Below are positions 9,778-19,516 of a DNA stretch of 64,000 nt, in pieces. The stretch covers positions 62,001 through 126,000 of the forward strand of contig NZ_PZJH01000004.1 of the NCBI RefSeq assembly GCF_003259695.1. The letters are read 5' to 3'. The translations under genes were made by a program, and so were the position numbers. The notes under the pieces were generated by a model. It made no database searches, was not told the origin of the DNA, and saw only the letters and a program-made list of their open reading frames with translations. Each line of letters begins with the position of its first letter. The stretch's first letter is position 1. This stretch comes from Macrococcus epidermidis. Lineage in GTDB: Bacteria > Bacillota > Bacilli > Staphylococcales > Staphylococcaceae.

Positions 9778-10002
9778 ATGATGATGTTCTTTGTCTGGGA
9801 CCGGGTCATAACCACCGGGATGAAACGGATGACATTTAAGGATTCTTACGATCGTTAAATAGCTTCCTTTTAATGCACCGTGTGTTTCAATTGCTTCTAA
9901 TCCATATTGGGAACATGTCGGTGTGAAGCGGCATGTGGGTGGTGTCATTGGTGAGATATAATTTCTGTAAAATTTAATACCAGCTAATAATAGTTGTTTC
10001 AT
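9775..10002 (-). CDS. yidD: Membrane protein insertion efficiency factor YidD
   Basis: 75-aa member of the YidD/haemolytic-domain family, which assists YidC-mediated membrane insertion from the cytoplasmic face. The diagnostic core [15 protein letters not shown] is present, together with [13 protein letters not shown], and an amphipathic N-terminal helix ([10 protein letters not shown]) precedes it. The His-rich tail is usual. AGGAG lies just upstream. It starts 9 bases after the lipoprotein gene ends, and the pair looks like one transcript. Confidence 0.93.
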   Translation of the reverse strand: MKQLLLAGIKFYRNYISPMTPPTCRFTPTCSQYGLEAIETHGALKGSYLTIVRILKCHPFHPGGYDPVPDKEHHH

Positions 10003-10011
10003 AATAATCTC

Positions 10012-10785
10012 CTAATCAATTTCTTCTGCTTTATACATAGATACATTGGTTTTATTAAAGTTCTTATAGTGCGTTTCCTGTTTCATCAATATTGTGACAG
10101 GTTTGTTTTTAATTTTAGCATTGACCTTGATATCAAAGTACAGCGTTTTTGGCAGCTTCTTCACGGGTGATAATTCAACATCAAATGAACCACTCTGAAT
10201 TTTAATATCAGTGAGATCATTAAATGTAGATACTTGATTCATGCTTGAGAAATCGACGCCGTAATCAAACAGATGTTTTAAATTTTGAGAGTTACCTTGA
10301 TATTGAATCGAATTATCCGTCGTTTTTATATTATCAACTTCTTTTTTGACGACATTTTGAACAATATCTGTTAAATTGACCATATTTGATTGGACACTTG
10401 AAAAGTACTGAATATCAGCATTACGAGCACGATAATTTAAATATTGAGGTTCAGGAAAGGCTTCTATATTCCCCTCATCCATATTGAATATAACAGACTT
10501 TACAGGATATTTCGTGTTATTTGAATCAGCTTTAATAAGTAGCGCACTTTTATTGATCGTATCAAATTGAGATGCTGTATCCTGTGTAAACTTTGTTGTG
10601 AACTTATCATATGAAATCGTTGTCTTATTAGTGGCATCAAGAGAAATGCTGTCTGTTGCTTTAATATTCTTCTGCATTCGAGCGATAATCTGGTCTTTCG
10701 TCAATGGTTTCTTTTTTTCCTGTGGTGCTGCACAACCGGTAATAATTAATGTTAAAATAATAAAAAGTATAGTTAGTTTTTTCAT
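10012..10785 (-). CDS. Putative lipoprotein, DUF6612/LppX-like
   Basis: 257-aa exported lipoprotein. A Lys-rich N-terminus and hydrophobic core end in the lipobox LIITGC with Cys18. The mature part is Lys/Asp/Thr-rich with alternating strands (DSISLDATNKTTI, GNIEAFPEPQYLNYR, LTDIKIQSGSFDVEL), resembling DUF6612 / LolA-LppX-type beta-barrel lipoproteins of Gram-positives. The ligand is unknown. It is probably co-transcribed with yidD and divergent from ytkD. Confidence 0.75.
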   Translation of the reverse strand: MKKLTILFIILTLIITGCAAPQEKKKPLTKDQIIARMQKNIKATDSISLDATNKTTISYDKFTTKFTQDTASQFDTINKSALLIKADSNNTKYPVKSVIFNMDEGNIEAFPEPQYLNYRARNADIQYFSSVQSNMVNLTDIVQNVVKKEVDNIKTTDNSIQYQGNSQNLKHLFDYGVDFSSMNQVSTFNDLTDIKIQSGSFDVELSPVKKLPKTLYFDIKVNAKIKNKPVTILMKQETHYKNFNKTNVSMYKAEEID

Positions 10786-10829
10786 AGAGACCTCTAGATA
10801 GATAATTTTGTGATGAATGGAGCAGATTA

Positions 10830-11300
10830 ATGATATTTACAGATCATGTTGGAAATAAAGTAATCCTCGAAATTAAAAATAAGGCTGATATTCCAACAAG
10901 TAAACATGTACTAATAATAACAAACTTTAAGGGTAATATGCTACTTACGCATAATAAAATTCGAGGTATTGAATTCCCGGGTGGTAAGGTTGAGTATGAT
11001 GAAACACCTATTGAGGCGATGCATCGTGAATTATATGAAGAAACTGGTGGTGTAGTGCGTAATTATGAGTTTATAGGTACCTATACCGTATATGATCAGT
11101 CACCATTCAGTAAAGATGTCTTCTATGTAGAAGTAGCGCAAATCGACAAGCGTGAAGATTATCTGGAAACAGATGGTCCGGTAATTGCAAAGGCGCTGGA
11201 TGACATTCAGACAGAAGATAAAAGTTTCCTGTTAAAAGATGACTGTATTCTATACCTATTAGATACACTAAAGGAGCGTTTTGATGTTCATCACGAGTAA
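10830..11300 (+). CDS. ytkD: Nudix hydrolase, YtkD-like
   Basis: 156-aa Nudix hydrolase. The Nudix box GGKVEYDETPIEAMHRELYE, continuing into ETGG, matches GX5EX7REUXEEXGU. YtkD enzymes hydrolyse (oxidised) nucleoside triphosphates and, in Bacillus, can convert RNA 5'-triphosphates for decay. The gene lies upstream of pckA as its counterpart does in staphylococci, which supports YtkD over other Nudix proteins. Its end overlaps the next gene by 17 bp. Confidence 0.82.
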   Translation: MIFTDHVGNKVILEIKNKADIPTSKHVLIITNFKGNMLLTHNKIRGIEFPGGKVEYDETPIEAMHRELYEETGGVVRNYEFIGTYTVYDQSPFSKDVFYVEVAQIDKREDYLETDGPVIAKALDDIQTEDKSFLLKDDCILYLLDTLKERFDVHHE

Positions 11301-12033
11301 AGTAATTCCTGCAACTTATAAAGATATAAGTTTTCAGGAGATAACCTATCAGTCTGACGAATTTGAAGTTAAAGGCTTATTATATGAGCCGAAACTTGTA
11401 GAACGCATCATTATATATCTTCGCGGTGGAAAAGGGCAGGTAGGGACGCTTAGACCAGCTGGACTGATGCGTTTTGCCTATCCGAATACACTTGTTGCAG
11501 CACCTTATTACCGTGGAACGCATCATAATGGTCAGGATGAGTTTGGTGGAAGTGACCGTGAGGATGTATATGCGCTTGTGCGTATATTAAGAAAAAAGTA
11601 TCCAGATGTACCATTACACTTTATAGGTTTTTCACGTGGGGGTATTCAAGGACTCGTTACGTATCAGGATAGTAATGTGACATCCTTTATTACATGGGGT
11701 GGTGTATCGAGTATTTATTACATGTATGATGAGCGACTAGACTTGCGCAGCATGTTAAAGCGCATCGTCGGTCCGATTTCAGATAAAGCCGCCTATGATA
11801 AACGCGAAGGTATTAATCTGATCAAAGCAGACAGTCCCCCAATTATGATTATTCACGGAACAGAAGATAAGCAGGTTAATATCGCGCATGGCAAGATGCT
11901 TGAAGAAAGACTTAAAAACTTAGGTGTAAAGCATGAAGCGATTTACTTAGAAGATGAAGCACACGTCCTTCGACCTGATAATGAACGCAAGATACTAGAA
12001 GAAATTTATAGATGGATGTTAGCTGTAGAATAA
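11284..12033 (+). CDS. Alpha/beta hydrolase, prolyl-oligopeptidase (S9)-like
   Basis: 249-aa cytoplasmic hydrolase. The nucleophile elbow is GFSRGGIQG. A late Asp lies in IIHGTEDKQVN, and the catalytic His in EDEAHVLRPDN near the C-terminus. This pattern is typical of S9/DLH-type peptidase-like hydrolases; the substrate is unknown. TTG 11281 and ATG 11284 are both possible starts. ATG is chosen because AAGGAG is seven bases from it. It is coupled to ytkD. Confidence 0.82.
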   Translation: MFITSKVIPATYKDISFQEITYQSDEFEVKGLLYEPKLVERIIIYLRGGKGQVGTLRPAGLMRFAYPNTLVAAPYYRGTHHNGQDEFGGSDREDVYALVRILRKKYPDVPLHFIGFSRGGIQGLVTYQDSNVTSFITWGGVSSIYYMYDERLDLRSMLKRIVGPISDKAAYDKREGINLIKADSPPIMIIHGTEDKQVNIAHGKMLEERLKNLGVKHEAIYLEDEAHVLRPDNERKILEEIYRWMLAVE

Positions 12034-12074
12034 AATGAAGATGTGACTTAAATTTTAGTCCTTTTATCTTTAAC

Positions 12075-12197
12075 AGCTTAAACGGCAGAACAGAAGTTGC
12101 CCCTACGACAAAAACCGAACAAAAACTATAAATCAAAGCGCGATTTATTAGTTTTGTTCGGTTTTTGCTTGTGGCAGAACACTTCAGTTCCAGCCTC
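12075..12197. repeat. ~120-bp intergenic hairpin repeat, copy 1
   Basis: The reverse complement of this block is highly similar to 15396-15520. It is bounded by GGCAGAACAGAAGT and GCCTC and contains a stem of about 26 bp (12109-12167; arms begin CAAAAACCGAAC and end GTTCGGTTTTTG). Placed between the convergent hydrolase and pckA genes, the hairpin can end both transcripts. Confidence 0.85.
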
Positions 12198-12202
12198 TAT
12201 TA

Positions 12203-13792
12203 TTATCCTCTAAATATAAAGCCGCCTTTTTCTTCAATTTCTGCTGACTTTTCACCGAATTTCTTGAAGTTTTCCTGGAAGCGTAATGCTAAATCTTTTG
12301 CTTTTTCATCGTAAGCATCTTGAGATACCCAAGCGTTACGTGGCATTAAGATTTCTTTAGGAACACCTGCGACTGAATTTGGTACATATAATCCGAAGAT
12401 AGGATCTTGAGTGAATTCAGAGTTTTTAATTTCGCCACTGATTGCACGACGGATCATAGAACGTGTATGTGTTAAGCTCATACGGCTACCTACACCATAT
12501 TCTCCACCAGTCCATCCAGTGTTTACTAAGTATACGTCTGAACCATGCTTGTCGATTAATTCACCTAACATATTCGCATATACTGTTGCATGTAATGGTA
12601 AGAACGGAGAACCGAAACATGTTGAGAATACTGGTTGTGGGCTCGTTACCCCGCGCTCAGTACCTGCTAATTTAGATGTAAATCCACTTAAGAAGTGGTA
12701 CATTGCTTGTTCTTTCGTTAATTTAGAGATTGGAGGTAATACGCCGAATGCATCTGCTGTTAAGAAGATGATTGTTTTAGCATGACCAGCAATTGAAGGT
12801 AATACGATGTTATCGATATTTTCAATTGGGTATGCTGCACGTGTATTTTCAGTTAATGATTTGTCTTCATAGTCTGGGAAACCTTTTTCATCAACTTTAA
12901 CATTTTCTAAGATCGCACCGTAACGGATCGCATCATAGATTTGTGGTTCTTTCTCACGAGAAAGGTCGATTGTCTTCGCGTAACATCCACCTTCGATATT
13001 GAATACACCATTATCGTTCCAGCCATGTTCATCATCACCGATTAATTTGCGGTGTGGGTCAGCTGATAAAGTTGTTTTACCTGTTCCTGATAAACCGAAG
13101 AATAACGCAACGTCTTTATTTTCACCAACGTTTGCTGAACAATGCATACTCATTACACCTTGTGTTGGTAATAAGTAGTTCATTACACCGAAGATACCTT
13201 TTTTCATTTCTCCAGCATATTCAGTACCACCGATTAAGATAATTTTATGTTTGAAACTTGTAATGATAAATGTTTCAGAATTTGTACCATCGATTTTTGG
13301 ATCTGCTTTAAAGTGTGGCGCAGAAATGATAGTGAAGTCTGGATCGATTAAGATACCTTCATTGAATGTTTCAGGTCGGATAAACATTGTACGTGCAAAT
13401 AAGTTATGCCATGCTAACTCATTGATGACGCGTAAATTTAATTGAGTAGCAGGATCTGCACCTGCATAACCATTGAATTCATAAACTTTATCTTTTGTTC
13501 CTAAATAGTCTAAAACGCGGTCTAATAATTTTAAGAAGATATCTTCAGAGATAGGTTGGTTGATTGTACCCCAGTCGATTTGGTCTTTTGTTTCTTCTTC
13601 TTCAACGATAAATTTATCTTTTGGTGAACGACCTGTATATTTACCAGTTTCAGTTCTGACAGCACCTGACTCTGTTAATACACCTTCACGATTTGCTAAA
13701 ATTTCGTTGATTAACTGTGTTCTTGATAATTGATTTAATACGCTATCACTCTTTAATAAGTTATCTAGTTTACCAAAGATTTGTTCGCTCAT
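12203..13792 (-). CDS. pckA: Phosphoenolpyruvate carboxykinase (ATP)
   Basis: Gluconeogenic enzyme converting oxaloacetate + ATP to PEP + CO2 + ADP. The P-loop kinase motif [11 protein letters not shown] is present with its Mg-site partner LIGDDEHGW, plus the conserved [12 protein letters not shown]. The frame stays open upstream, but the ATG at 13792 ([10 protein letters not shown]) is the likely start because GGGGGACC lies just ahead of it. That gives 529 aa, the normal length. A TATACT -10-like element lies about 55 bases upstream on the minus strand. Confidence 0.96.
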   Translation of the reverse strand: MSEQIFGKLDNLLKSDSVLNQLSRTQLINEILANREGVLTESGAVRTETGKYTGRSPKDKFIVEEEETKDQIDWGTINQPISEDIFLKLLDRVLDYLGTKDKVYEFNGYAGADPATQLNLRVINELAWHNLFARTMFIRPETFNEGILIDPDFTIISAPHFKADPKIDGTNSETFIITSFKHKIILIGGTEYAGEMKKGIFGVMNYLLPTQGVMSMHCSANVGENKDVALFFGLSGTGKTTLSADPHRKLIGDDEHGWNDNGVFNIEGGCYAKTIDLSREKEPQIYDAIRYGAILENVKVDEKGFPDYEDKSLTENTRAAYPIENIDNIVLPSIAGHAKTIIFLTADAFGVLPPISKLTKEQAMYHFLSGFTSKLAGTERGVTSPQPVFSTCFGSPFLPLHATVYANMLGELIDKHGSDVYLVNTGWTGGEYGVGSRMSLTHTRSMIRRAISGEIKNSEFTQDPIFGLYVPNSVAGVPKEILMPRNAWVSQDAYDEKAKDLALRFQENFKKFGEKSAEIEEKGGFIFRG

Positions 13793-13938
13793 TAAAAGGT
13801 CCCCCAAGTTTATATTTTCTGCTGATGTAAGCAGTTTCATGAAATAGTATAACATAAGGTTTTAAGTGTTACATTAAATATAAATAAAATTTTATAGATA
13901 AAATATTATTCAGAAAATTTGTGAATCAATCCGATATA

Positions 13939-13967
13939 TTGACAGTGTACAAAAAGTTTAGTATTAT
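13939..13967 (+). promoter_or_regulatory. Sigma-A promoter of metK
   Basis: A consensus -35, TTGACA (13939-13944), a 17-bp spacer and -10 TATTAT (13962-13967). Transcription would start just ahead of the S-box aptamer. Confidence 0.85.
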
Positions 13968-13974
13968 CTAACTT

Positions 13975-14155
13975 GCGGATTCTCTTATCCAGAGTGGTGG
14001 AGGGACATGGACCCTTTGAAGCCCAGCAACCCTTAACTTCATTGTTAAGTAAGGTGCCAAACCGTTTGCAGACAGCTGTCTGAACGATAAGAGCAGAATG
14101 GACTAATTATGTATAATTAGCCTTCTCTCTTAATAGGAGAGAGGGCTATTTTTTA
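13975..14155 (+). promoter_or_regulatory. SAM-I (S-box) riboswitch of metK with terminator
   Basis: The aptamer shows the S-box signatures in order: CTTATCCAGAGTGGTGGAGG, GGACC, TGAAGCCC, AGCAACC, AAGGTGCCAA and the closing ACGATAAGAG. An intrinsic terminator (stem TTCTCTC/GAGAGAG extended by GCC/GGC, followed by a T-run, 14119-14156) forms the expression platform. SAM binding should favour termination and so limit SAM synthetase. Confidence 0.96.
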
Positions 14156-14202
14156 TTTATAGCTTGAACCGTGAAATATATATTTATTAGGAGTGTTTAT
14201 AA

Positions 14203-15396
14203 ATGACAGATCGTAAATTATTTACGTCAGAATCAGTAACAGAAGGACATCCAGATAAAATTGCTGACCAAATTTCAGATGCAATCTTAGATGCAATTCT
14301 TACAGGAGATCCAAAAGCACGTGTAGCGTGTGAAACATCAGTAACAACAGGTATGGCATTAATCGCAGGTGAAATTACTACATCAACATATGTTGATATT
14401 CCTAAAGTAGTACGTGATACTGTAAAAGAAATCGGATATACACGTGCTAAATTCGGCTATGACTTCCAGACGATGGCAGTACTTACTGCAATCGATGAGC
14501 AGTCGCCTGATATTGCTCAAGGGGTAGACCGTGCATTAGAAGACCGTGGTAACTTATCTGACTCAGATATCGAATCAATCGGTGCTGGTGACCAAGGTTT
14601 AATGTTTGGATTTGCATGTAATGAAACTGAAAGCTTAATGCCTTTACCAATTTCATTATCTCATGAATTAGCACGCCGTCTGACTGCCGTGCGTAAAGAT
14701 GGTACTTTAGAATACTTACGTCCAGATGGTAAGACACAAGTTACTGTTGAGTATGACGAAGCGGGTAAGCCGAAAAGAATTGACACTATCGTTATCTCAT
14801 CTCAACACCATGAGAAGATTGAATTAGAACAAATTCAGGCTGATATTAAAGAACACGTTATTAAACCAGTTGTTCCAGCTGAATTAATTGATGAAGAAAC
14901 AAAATATTTCATCAATCCAACTGGTCGTTTCGTAATCGGTGGACCTCAAGGGGATGCTGGTCTTACTGGCCGTAAGATTATCGTAGATACTTACGGCGGA
15001 TATGCGCGTCACGGTGGTGGTGCATTCTCTGGTAAAGATGCGACTAAAGTTGACCGTAGTGGTGCATATGCAGCGCGTTATGTTGCGAAGAACATCGTTG
15101 CAGCAGGTCTAGCTGACAAATGTGAAGTACAATTAGCTTATGCGATCGGTGTAGCACAACCCGTATCTATTTCAGTTGAAACTTATGGTACTTCTGAATA
15201 CACTGAACAACAACTTGTTGATGCAGTACGTAAGACATTCGACTTACGTCCAGCAGGTATCATTCAGATGTTAGATCTTCGCCGCCCAATTTATAAACAA
15301 ACAGCTGCTTACGGTCACTTCGGTCGTACAGATGTTGATTTACCATGGGAAGCGACAGATAAAATTGAAGATTTAAAAGCAAATTTAAATAAATAG
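14203..15396 (+). CDS. metK: S-adenosylmethionine synthetase
   Basis: 397-aa MetK that makes SAM from methionine and ATP. Signature hexapeptide GAGDQG (in [12 protein letters not shown]) and the P-loop-like GGGAFSGKD are present, as is the N-terminal SVTEGHPDK with its catalytic His. It stands alone behind the SAM riboswitch; AGGAG lies about 8 bases before ATG. The stop overlaps the first base of the hairpin repeat that probably ends the transcript. Confidence 0.97.
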   Translation: MTDRKLFTSESVTEGHPDKIADQISDAILDAILTGDPKARVACETSVTTGMALIAGEITTSTYVDIPKVVRDTVKEIGYTRAKFGYDFQTMAVLTAIDEQSPDIAQGVDRALEDRGNLSDSDIESIGAGDQGLMFGFACNETESLMPLPISLSHELARRLTAVRKDGTLEYLRPDGKTQVTVEYDEAGKPKRIDTIVISSQHHEKIELEQIQADIKEHVIKPVVPAELIDEETKYFINPTGRFVIGGPQGDAGLTGRKIIVDTYGGYARHGGGAFSGKDATKVDRSGAYAARYVAKNIVAAGLADKCEVQLAYAIGVAQPVSISVETYGTSEYTEQQLVDAVRKTFDLRPAGIIQMLDLRRPIYKQTAAYGHFGRTDVDLPWEATDKIEDLKANLNK

Positions 15397-15520
15397 AGGC
15401 AGGGATAGAAGTGTTCTGCCACAAGCAAAAACCGGACAAAACTAATAAATCGTTCTTTGATTTATAGTTTTTGTTCGGTTTTTGTCGTAGTGGTCACTTC
15501 TATTCCGCCGTTTTAGCTTT
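15396..15520. repeat. ~120-bp intergenic hairpin repeat, copy 2
   Basis: Inverted copy of the block at 12075-12197. The shared order is GAGGC, GAAGTGTTCTGCCACAAGC, the long hairpin (15426-15484, arms around GTTCGGTTTTTG) and CCGCCGTTT. It lies directly at the metK stop and probably acts as its terminator. The two copies point in opposite directions around pckA and metK. Confidence 0.85.
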
Positions 15521-15572
15521 ATTCGTAGGATGAAAAAAGACTACCTCATGCGAGATAGTCAATAAAAAAATA

Positions 15573-15761
15573 TTAAGCTTCTTCAGTTTCTTCTTCAGTA
15601 GTCTCTTCTTCTGTAGCAGCATCATCTTCAGTAGTTTCTTCTTCAGTTGTTGCTGCATCTTCAGTTTTTGCGTCGTCAGTTTTTTCCTCTTCACCACATG
15701 CACCTAATAATAATGCTGATGCGAAAGTACCTGCTAATAATAAACGTTTATACATTGCCAT
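15573..15761 (-). CDS. Small acidic lipoprotein, 62 aa
   Basis: A signal peptide of about 21 residues ends in the lipobox LLLGAC with Cys22. The mature ~40 residues are almost only Glu, Thr, Asp and Ala in EEETTE-like repeats, so the mature protein is highly acidic and probably disordered on the cell surface. GGAGGATG lies just upstream of the ATG. No enzymatic role can be inferred. The Thr/Glu-rich style matches the linker of the nearby LPXTG nucleotidase. Confidence 0.75.
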   Translation of the reverse strand: MAMYKRLLLAGTFASALLLGACGEEEKTDDAKTEDAATTEEETTEDDAATEEETTEEETEEA

Positions 15762-15996
15762 GGTATCATCCTCCGAGAAAATTTAATTTTGCCCAAAAAT
15801 ATTTTTAGGACACTTAAATTATTTCATATCATTATTAATTAAGAATTTATATTTTATTAAACATTGTTAATCTTTGTTCAGAATATTAATTTCTTATTAA
15901 TATTTTTAATTAGAGTAAACTTTCACAAATTACTTTCATATTTTCGATGAAGTTCTTCTGAAATTTCATTATAATAAAGGAAATACGGTTAGAAAG

Positions 15997-16920
15997 GTGA
16001 ATGATATGTCAGTAGAAGTAGGAAGTACTTTGTTTTATGTGTTAATTGGTTTAGGTGTCCTGGCTTTATTATTCTTCGTCTTATGGTTACTCGCATTATC
16101 CAGCAAGAAAAAATCAATTGCGCGTAAAGAAGAAGAATTTCGTAAAGCACAGAAAATTAGATCAGATGAGTATCACGATGAGAGTGAAAAGTCTCGACTT
16201 CAATATAAAAAAGAATTAGCAGAACAAAAAGAAACATTACAGAAAACAATCGATGAGAAATCATCACATATCGAATCTTTAAAGATGTTCTCGAAAGATA
16301 AAGGTGAATATTTAACAGACCTTACTTTAATTCAGTTAAAAGAACAGTTCATTCGTGAGGAGCGTATTCGTCCGGAAGATATGCACGTTCTTGCAAATAT
16401 CTATATTCCTGGTAAACGCGTGAAAAGCACTGATAAACTTGATCATGTCGTATTGACGAGAACTGGTATCTACCTGATAGATTCTAATTACTGGACAGGT
16501 CATATTTATCACGGTGTAAGTGAGATGCAGTTTGCTGGCGAACCAATGCTAGAAGGTGTATTCAACATATTAGAGCTTGATCCGAAGCTTGAACAGACAA
16601 TCGTACTCGATAAGAACAAAGATGGTAATGCTGAATTCAGAACATATAACCACTCGATTGAAGCATTGAAATTAAAAGCAGAACGTTTAGAGAAAGTGTT
16701 TGAGTTACCGTATCCGGTAACACCGATTGCGTACTACAATGCAGAAGGGGTAGGTAGTGAACACATTACGAATTATTCGAGAGATAATGGTGTGAAGGTG
16801 ATTGTAGGTGAAGAAGAATTGCAAACATTCTTCGAAAAATTTGTCTTCCATGGTAGATTCCAGTATAAAGTTGAAGCACTTGAAAATATTATGGACCAAA
16901 TTGAACATTTAAATCCGTAA
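15997..16920 (+). CDS. Membrane-anchored NERD-domain protein
   Basis: 307 aa (or slightly shorter from ATG 16006, MSVEVGST, which is closer to the AGAAAGGTGA site). One transmembrane segment at about residues 13-35, a charged coiled coil (about 37-95) and a NERD-like domain (about 110-240; DKLDHVVLTRTGIYLIDSNYWTGHIYHG) followed by a short C-terminal domain. The domain faces the cytoplasm if the N-terminus is outside. The function is unknown; a nucleic-acid role is inferred from NERD only. It is single-gene, ending at a strong hairpin. Confidence 0.75.
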   Translation: MNDMSVEVGSTLFYVLIGLGVLALLFFVLWLLALSSKKKSIARKEEEFRKAQKIRSDEYHDESEKSRLQYKKELAEQKETLQKTIDEKSSHIESLKMFSKDKGEYLTDLTLIQLKEQFIREERIRPEDMHVLANIYIPGKRVKSTDKLDHVVLTRTGIYLIDSNYWTGHIYHGVSEMQFAGEPMLEGVFNILELDPKLEQTIVLDKNKDGNAEFRTYNHSIEALKLKAERLEKVFELPYPVTPIAYYNAEGVGSEHITNYSRDNGVKVIVGEEELQTFFEKFVFHGRFQYKVEALENIMDQIEHLNP

Positions 16921-16962
16921 CAAATAAGCCTTGAGTGAATTTCACTCAAGGCTTATTTGTTA
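16919..16962. terminator. Bidirectional terminator, NERD gene / nucleotidase
   Basis: A near-perfect palindrome (AATAAGCCTTGAGTGAA paired with its complement across a 1-2 nt centre) fills the whole gap between the two convergent genes. Confidence 0.85.
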
Positions 16963-19089
16963 TGCAGATTTACGTTTCACTAAATATAATCCTAATCCTA
17001 ATAATCCGATTGCAGCAGCACCTGTACCAGCCGCTTCACCAGTCACCGGTAATTGCTCAACCGCTTCAGTAATTGCAGGTTTGTTTGTATCATCTGCAAC
17101 TTGATCCGCTTGAATTGTCGTATCTAAATTTGTTTCATTCGTCTTTGCAACAGTTTCAAATGGAATGACTTTATCATCATGAGCAGCCTTTGTAACTTCT
17201 AATACGACAGGTTCTTCAGTAGAATCTTCTGTGTTGATGATGAAACCTTCGCGTCCATCTTCTTCTGTAGGTACGTCAATTTGAGGTTTTACAGTTTCAG
17301 TTGTCGGTCTTTCAGTCGTTACTTCTTCAGATACAACTGGTTGATACGCACTCGCGTTTCCTGCTAAGATACGTTGTAATGCTTCACTTGTATAAGCTGT
17401 CATATCAGCAGCTTTAAAGTATTGACGTACAACTGCATCTAATGATGGTCCTTCTTCACGAGGTCCACCAAGCATGGTATAACCATCGCCACCAACGGCT
17501 AAGAAATCATTTGTTACAACTTTGTATGTTTTAGTATTGTTTAATGGTTCAAATTTGTTTGTCTTTTTGTTGAATACTTCAATTGCATAAACACGTTCAC
17601 CAGCAGGTTTAGTCATGTCATAATGAACTTTGATTGATTTAGAGATGTGTAAGAAGGCACCGTTTGCATCTAATCCTGTTTTTCCGTCTTTTTCAACAAC
17701 GGGTGCACTTAAAGCGTGTTCAAACATTGCTTTAACGTCAGTACCTTTGACGTTAATTTGTGTAATAGTGTTTCCGAAAGGTAATACTTTAATAATATCT
17801 CCGATTGTTACATCTTTATTACCTTCGATTGAAGCTCGGATACCTCCACCATTAGTTACAGCAAAGTCACCAGCTGCATCAAATCCGTTAACAGAATATG
17901 CTTCCATTGCATCAGCAATTGCGTTACCTAAGTTTGTCTCACGTGTACGTACGTCGTTACGTTCACCTTGAAGTTGTACTGGATTGTGGAATACGACTTC
18001 AGAAGTTGCTTTCCCAAAGTTATCTTTTGCAGTATCAACGATAGCTTTAACTGCAGCATCTTGTGTAACTTCTTTCGTATCTGCTTCTTTAATCATTGAA
18101 GCTTTCAGATTACTTGCAACCTTATTTTGTAAATCAAATGTAACTTTCCCGATGTTTGCAAGTGCCGTACCTGTTTGAGCAAGCATTACCGTATTTTTTA
18201 ATTCACCATTTTCAATGACAGAGTGAGAATGTCCATCTAATATGACGATTGCATTATTTTTAAAATCTTTGTTGCCGGCAATCTTATTCGCTAAATTATC
18301 ACCACGCCAAGCTTCTTTCGTTGTTGTGTCGATACCTAAGTGACTTAAGATGATAAATGCATCAACTTTTCCTTGTAGCTTTTTCATTTCTGCAGTTACA
18401 GATGCAACTGGATCAAGGAACGAAACACCGATAATGTTGTTCGGGTGCGTCTTTGTAGCAGTCTCCGGTGTTGTTACACCGATGACACCATATTTCTTAC
18501 CATTTTTCTCGATAATTGCAGAAGGCGCATAAACACTTTTCCCATCTTTATAAACGTTTGAACTTAAAATAGGGAAGTTTAATAGTTTCTTATAGTTCAT
18601 CGCAGTTTCAAAACCGAAATCAAACTCATGGTTACCAACAGTCATCGCATCGTAACCAACAGCGTTCATCGCTTTTGCCATGTCAGCACCTTTTGAGAAG
18701 TTAGATAATGGTAAGCCCTGGAAAGCATCCCCAGAATCAAACATCAATGTAGGTTGTTCTTTATCTTTGATTGTCTTTACCTTTGCCATGCCGATAACAC
18801 GGCCATCTTCAGCATCTAAACGACCATGCATATCATTTGTATGTAAGATCTTTACTGAGTTCGGTCCAGCAGGAGTTTCTGTTGTTGCTTGTTCAGTCGT
18901 TGGTAATTCAGTCGTAGCTTTCTCAGTTGTAGGCGCTTCAGTTGTCGCTGCTTGAGTCGTTGCTACTTCAGTCGTTGGTGCTTCAGTCGTTGGCTGTTCT
19001 GTCGTCACATCTGCAAGTGCATAAGGACTTTGGAAAAGCATTGAGATTAATAACGTTAACATTAATACCATTGATGCAATTCGTTTCAC
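16960..19089 (-). CDS. LPXTG cell-wall-anchored 5'-nucleotidase (AdsA/UshA-like)
   Basis: 709-aa surface enzyme that probably hydrolyses nucleotides to nucleosides outside the cell. In order: a signal peptide (about 1-26), a Thr/Glu/Pro repeat linker (about 28-75), a calcineurin-like metallophosphatase domain with ILHTNDMHGRLD, FDSGDAFQG, GNHEFDFG and LDGHSHS, a C-terminal 5'-nucleotidase domain (about 370-565, including NGGGIRASI and VGGDGYTMLGG), a second acidic linker, and a sorting signal LPVTGE, hydrophobic helix and KRKSA tail. The S. aureus relative AdsA makes adenosine; whether this one uses AMP is inference. Confidence 0.88.
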   Translation of the reverse strand: MKRIASMVLMLTLLISMLFQSPYALADVTTEQPTTEAPTTEVATTQAATTEAPTTEKATTELPTTEQATTETPAGPNSVKILHTNDMHGRLDAEDGRVIGMAKVKTIKDKEQPTLMFDSGDAFQGLPLSNFSKGADMAKAMNAVGYDAMTVGNHEFDFGFETAMNYKKLLNFPILSSNVYKDGKSVYAPSAIIEKNGKKYGVIGVTTPETATKTHPNNIIGVSFLDPVASVTAEMKKLQGKVDAFIILSHLGIDTTTKEAWRGDNLANKIAGNKDFKNNAIVILDGHSHSVIENGELKNTVMLAQTGTALANIGKVTFDLQNKVASNLKASMIKEADTKEVTQDAAVKAIVDTAKDNFGKATSEVVFHNPVQLQGERNDVRTRETNLGNAIADAMEAYSVNGFDAAGDFAVTNGGGIRASIEGNKDVTIGDIIKVLPFGNTITQINVKGTDVKAMFEHALSAPVVEKDGKTGLDANGAFLHISKSIKVHYDMTKPAGERVYAIEVFNKKTNKFEPLNNTKTYKVVTNDFLAVGGDGYTMLGGPREEGPSLDAVVRQYFKAADMTAYTSEALQRILAGNASAYQPVVSEEVTTERPTTETVKPQIDVPTEEDGREGFIINTEDSTEEPVVLEVTKAAHDDKVIPFETVAKTNETNLDTTIQADQVADDTNKPAITEAVEQLPVTGEAAGTGAAAIGLLGLGLYLVKRKSA
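18865..19010 (-). repeat. Thr-Thr-Glu-rich coding repeat in the nucleotidase
   Basis: About 48 residues built of five- to seven-residue TTE-x-P/A units (TTEAPTTEVATTQAATTEAP and so on). It is a low-complexity spacer between signal peptide and enzyme, likely to vary in length between strains. Confidence 0.8.
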
Positions 19090-19192
19090 GGTGTTCCCTC
19101 CAAAATAAATTTTAATTTCAATATTATAATAATGTATAAATACATAAGCTGTGATAATTTTAAGAAAAAATTACGCTAAATTTACAAAAAAA

Positions 19193-19516
19193 TTATAAAT
19201 GAAATGTATATGCAAACAAGTAGAGTAACGGACCGAATATATAGGTAATTGTTATATAGAAAATACACCAGTTTTTATTCGTTTGATACAGTTTAACAAT
19301 CTCAATGTTCAACGTAGAAAATGTTGTGAATGCGCCTAAAAAACCAGTACCGAGGAAAAGCATCGTTGTCATATCAAAACGTGCAACGATGCCTAACAAC
19401 AATGCACCTAATAAATTAATGAACAGTGTACCAAATGGAAAACGGCCATTCATCTTCTGACTGATATAATATCGTAACATAGCCCCGAATGGTGCACCGA
19501 TTGCAACATAGATCAA
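19193..19516 (-). CDS. crcB2: Fluoride channel subunit CrcB (second)
   Basis: 107-aa four-helix membrane protein of the Fluc/CrcB family, which exports fluoride as an antiparallel dimer. It has the conserved GAMLRYYIS and FGTLFINLLGA asparagine segment and FLGAFTTFSTLNIE. Its ATG overlaps the stop of the upstream crcB by 4 bases. Paired crcB genes usually form a heterodimer. Confidence 0.9.
   Translation of the reverse strand: MIYVAIGAPFGAMLRYYISQKMNGRFPFGTLFINLLGALLLGIVARFDMTTMLFLGTGFLGAFTTFSTLNIEIVKLYQTNKNWCIFYITITYIFGPLLYLFAYTFHL

Noticed and set aside
12411-13445. Several plus-strand open frames inside pckA
   Set aside because: Antisense shadows of a strongly conserved enzyme; no start signals.
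15500-15703. Lys-rich minus-strand frame overlapping the small lipoprotein
   Set aside because: It is the other reading frame of the Glu/Thr repeats; the lipoprotein frame has the lipobox and the ribosome-binding site.
17630-18955. Plus-strand open frames over the nucleotidase gene
   Set aside because: They lie antisense to a gene with clear domains and a sorting signal, have no ribosome-binding sites and encode low-complexity shadows of the Thr/Glu repeats.
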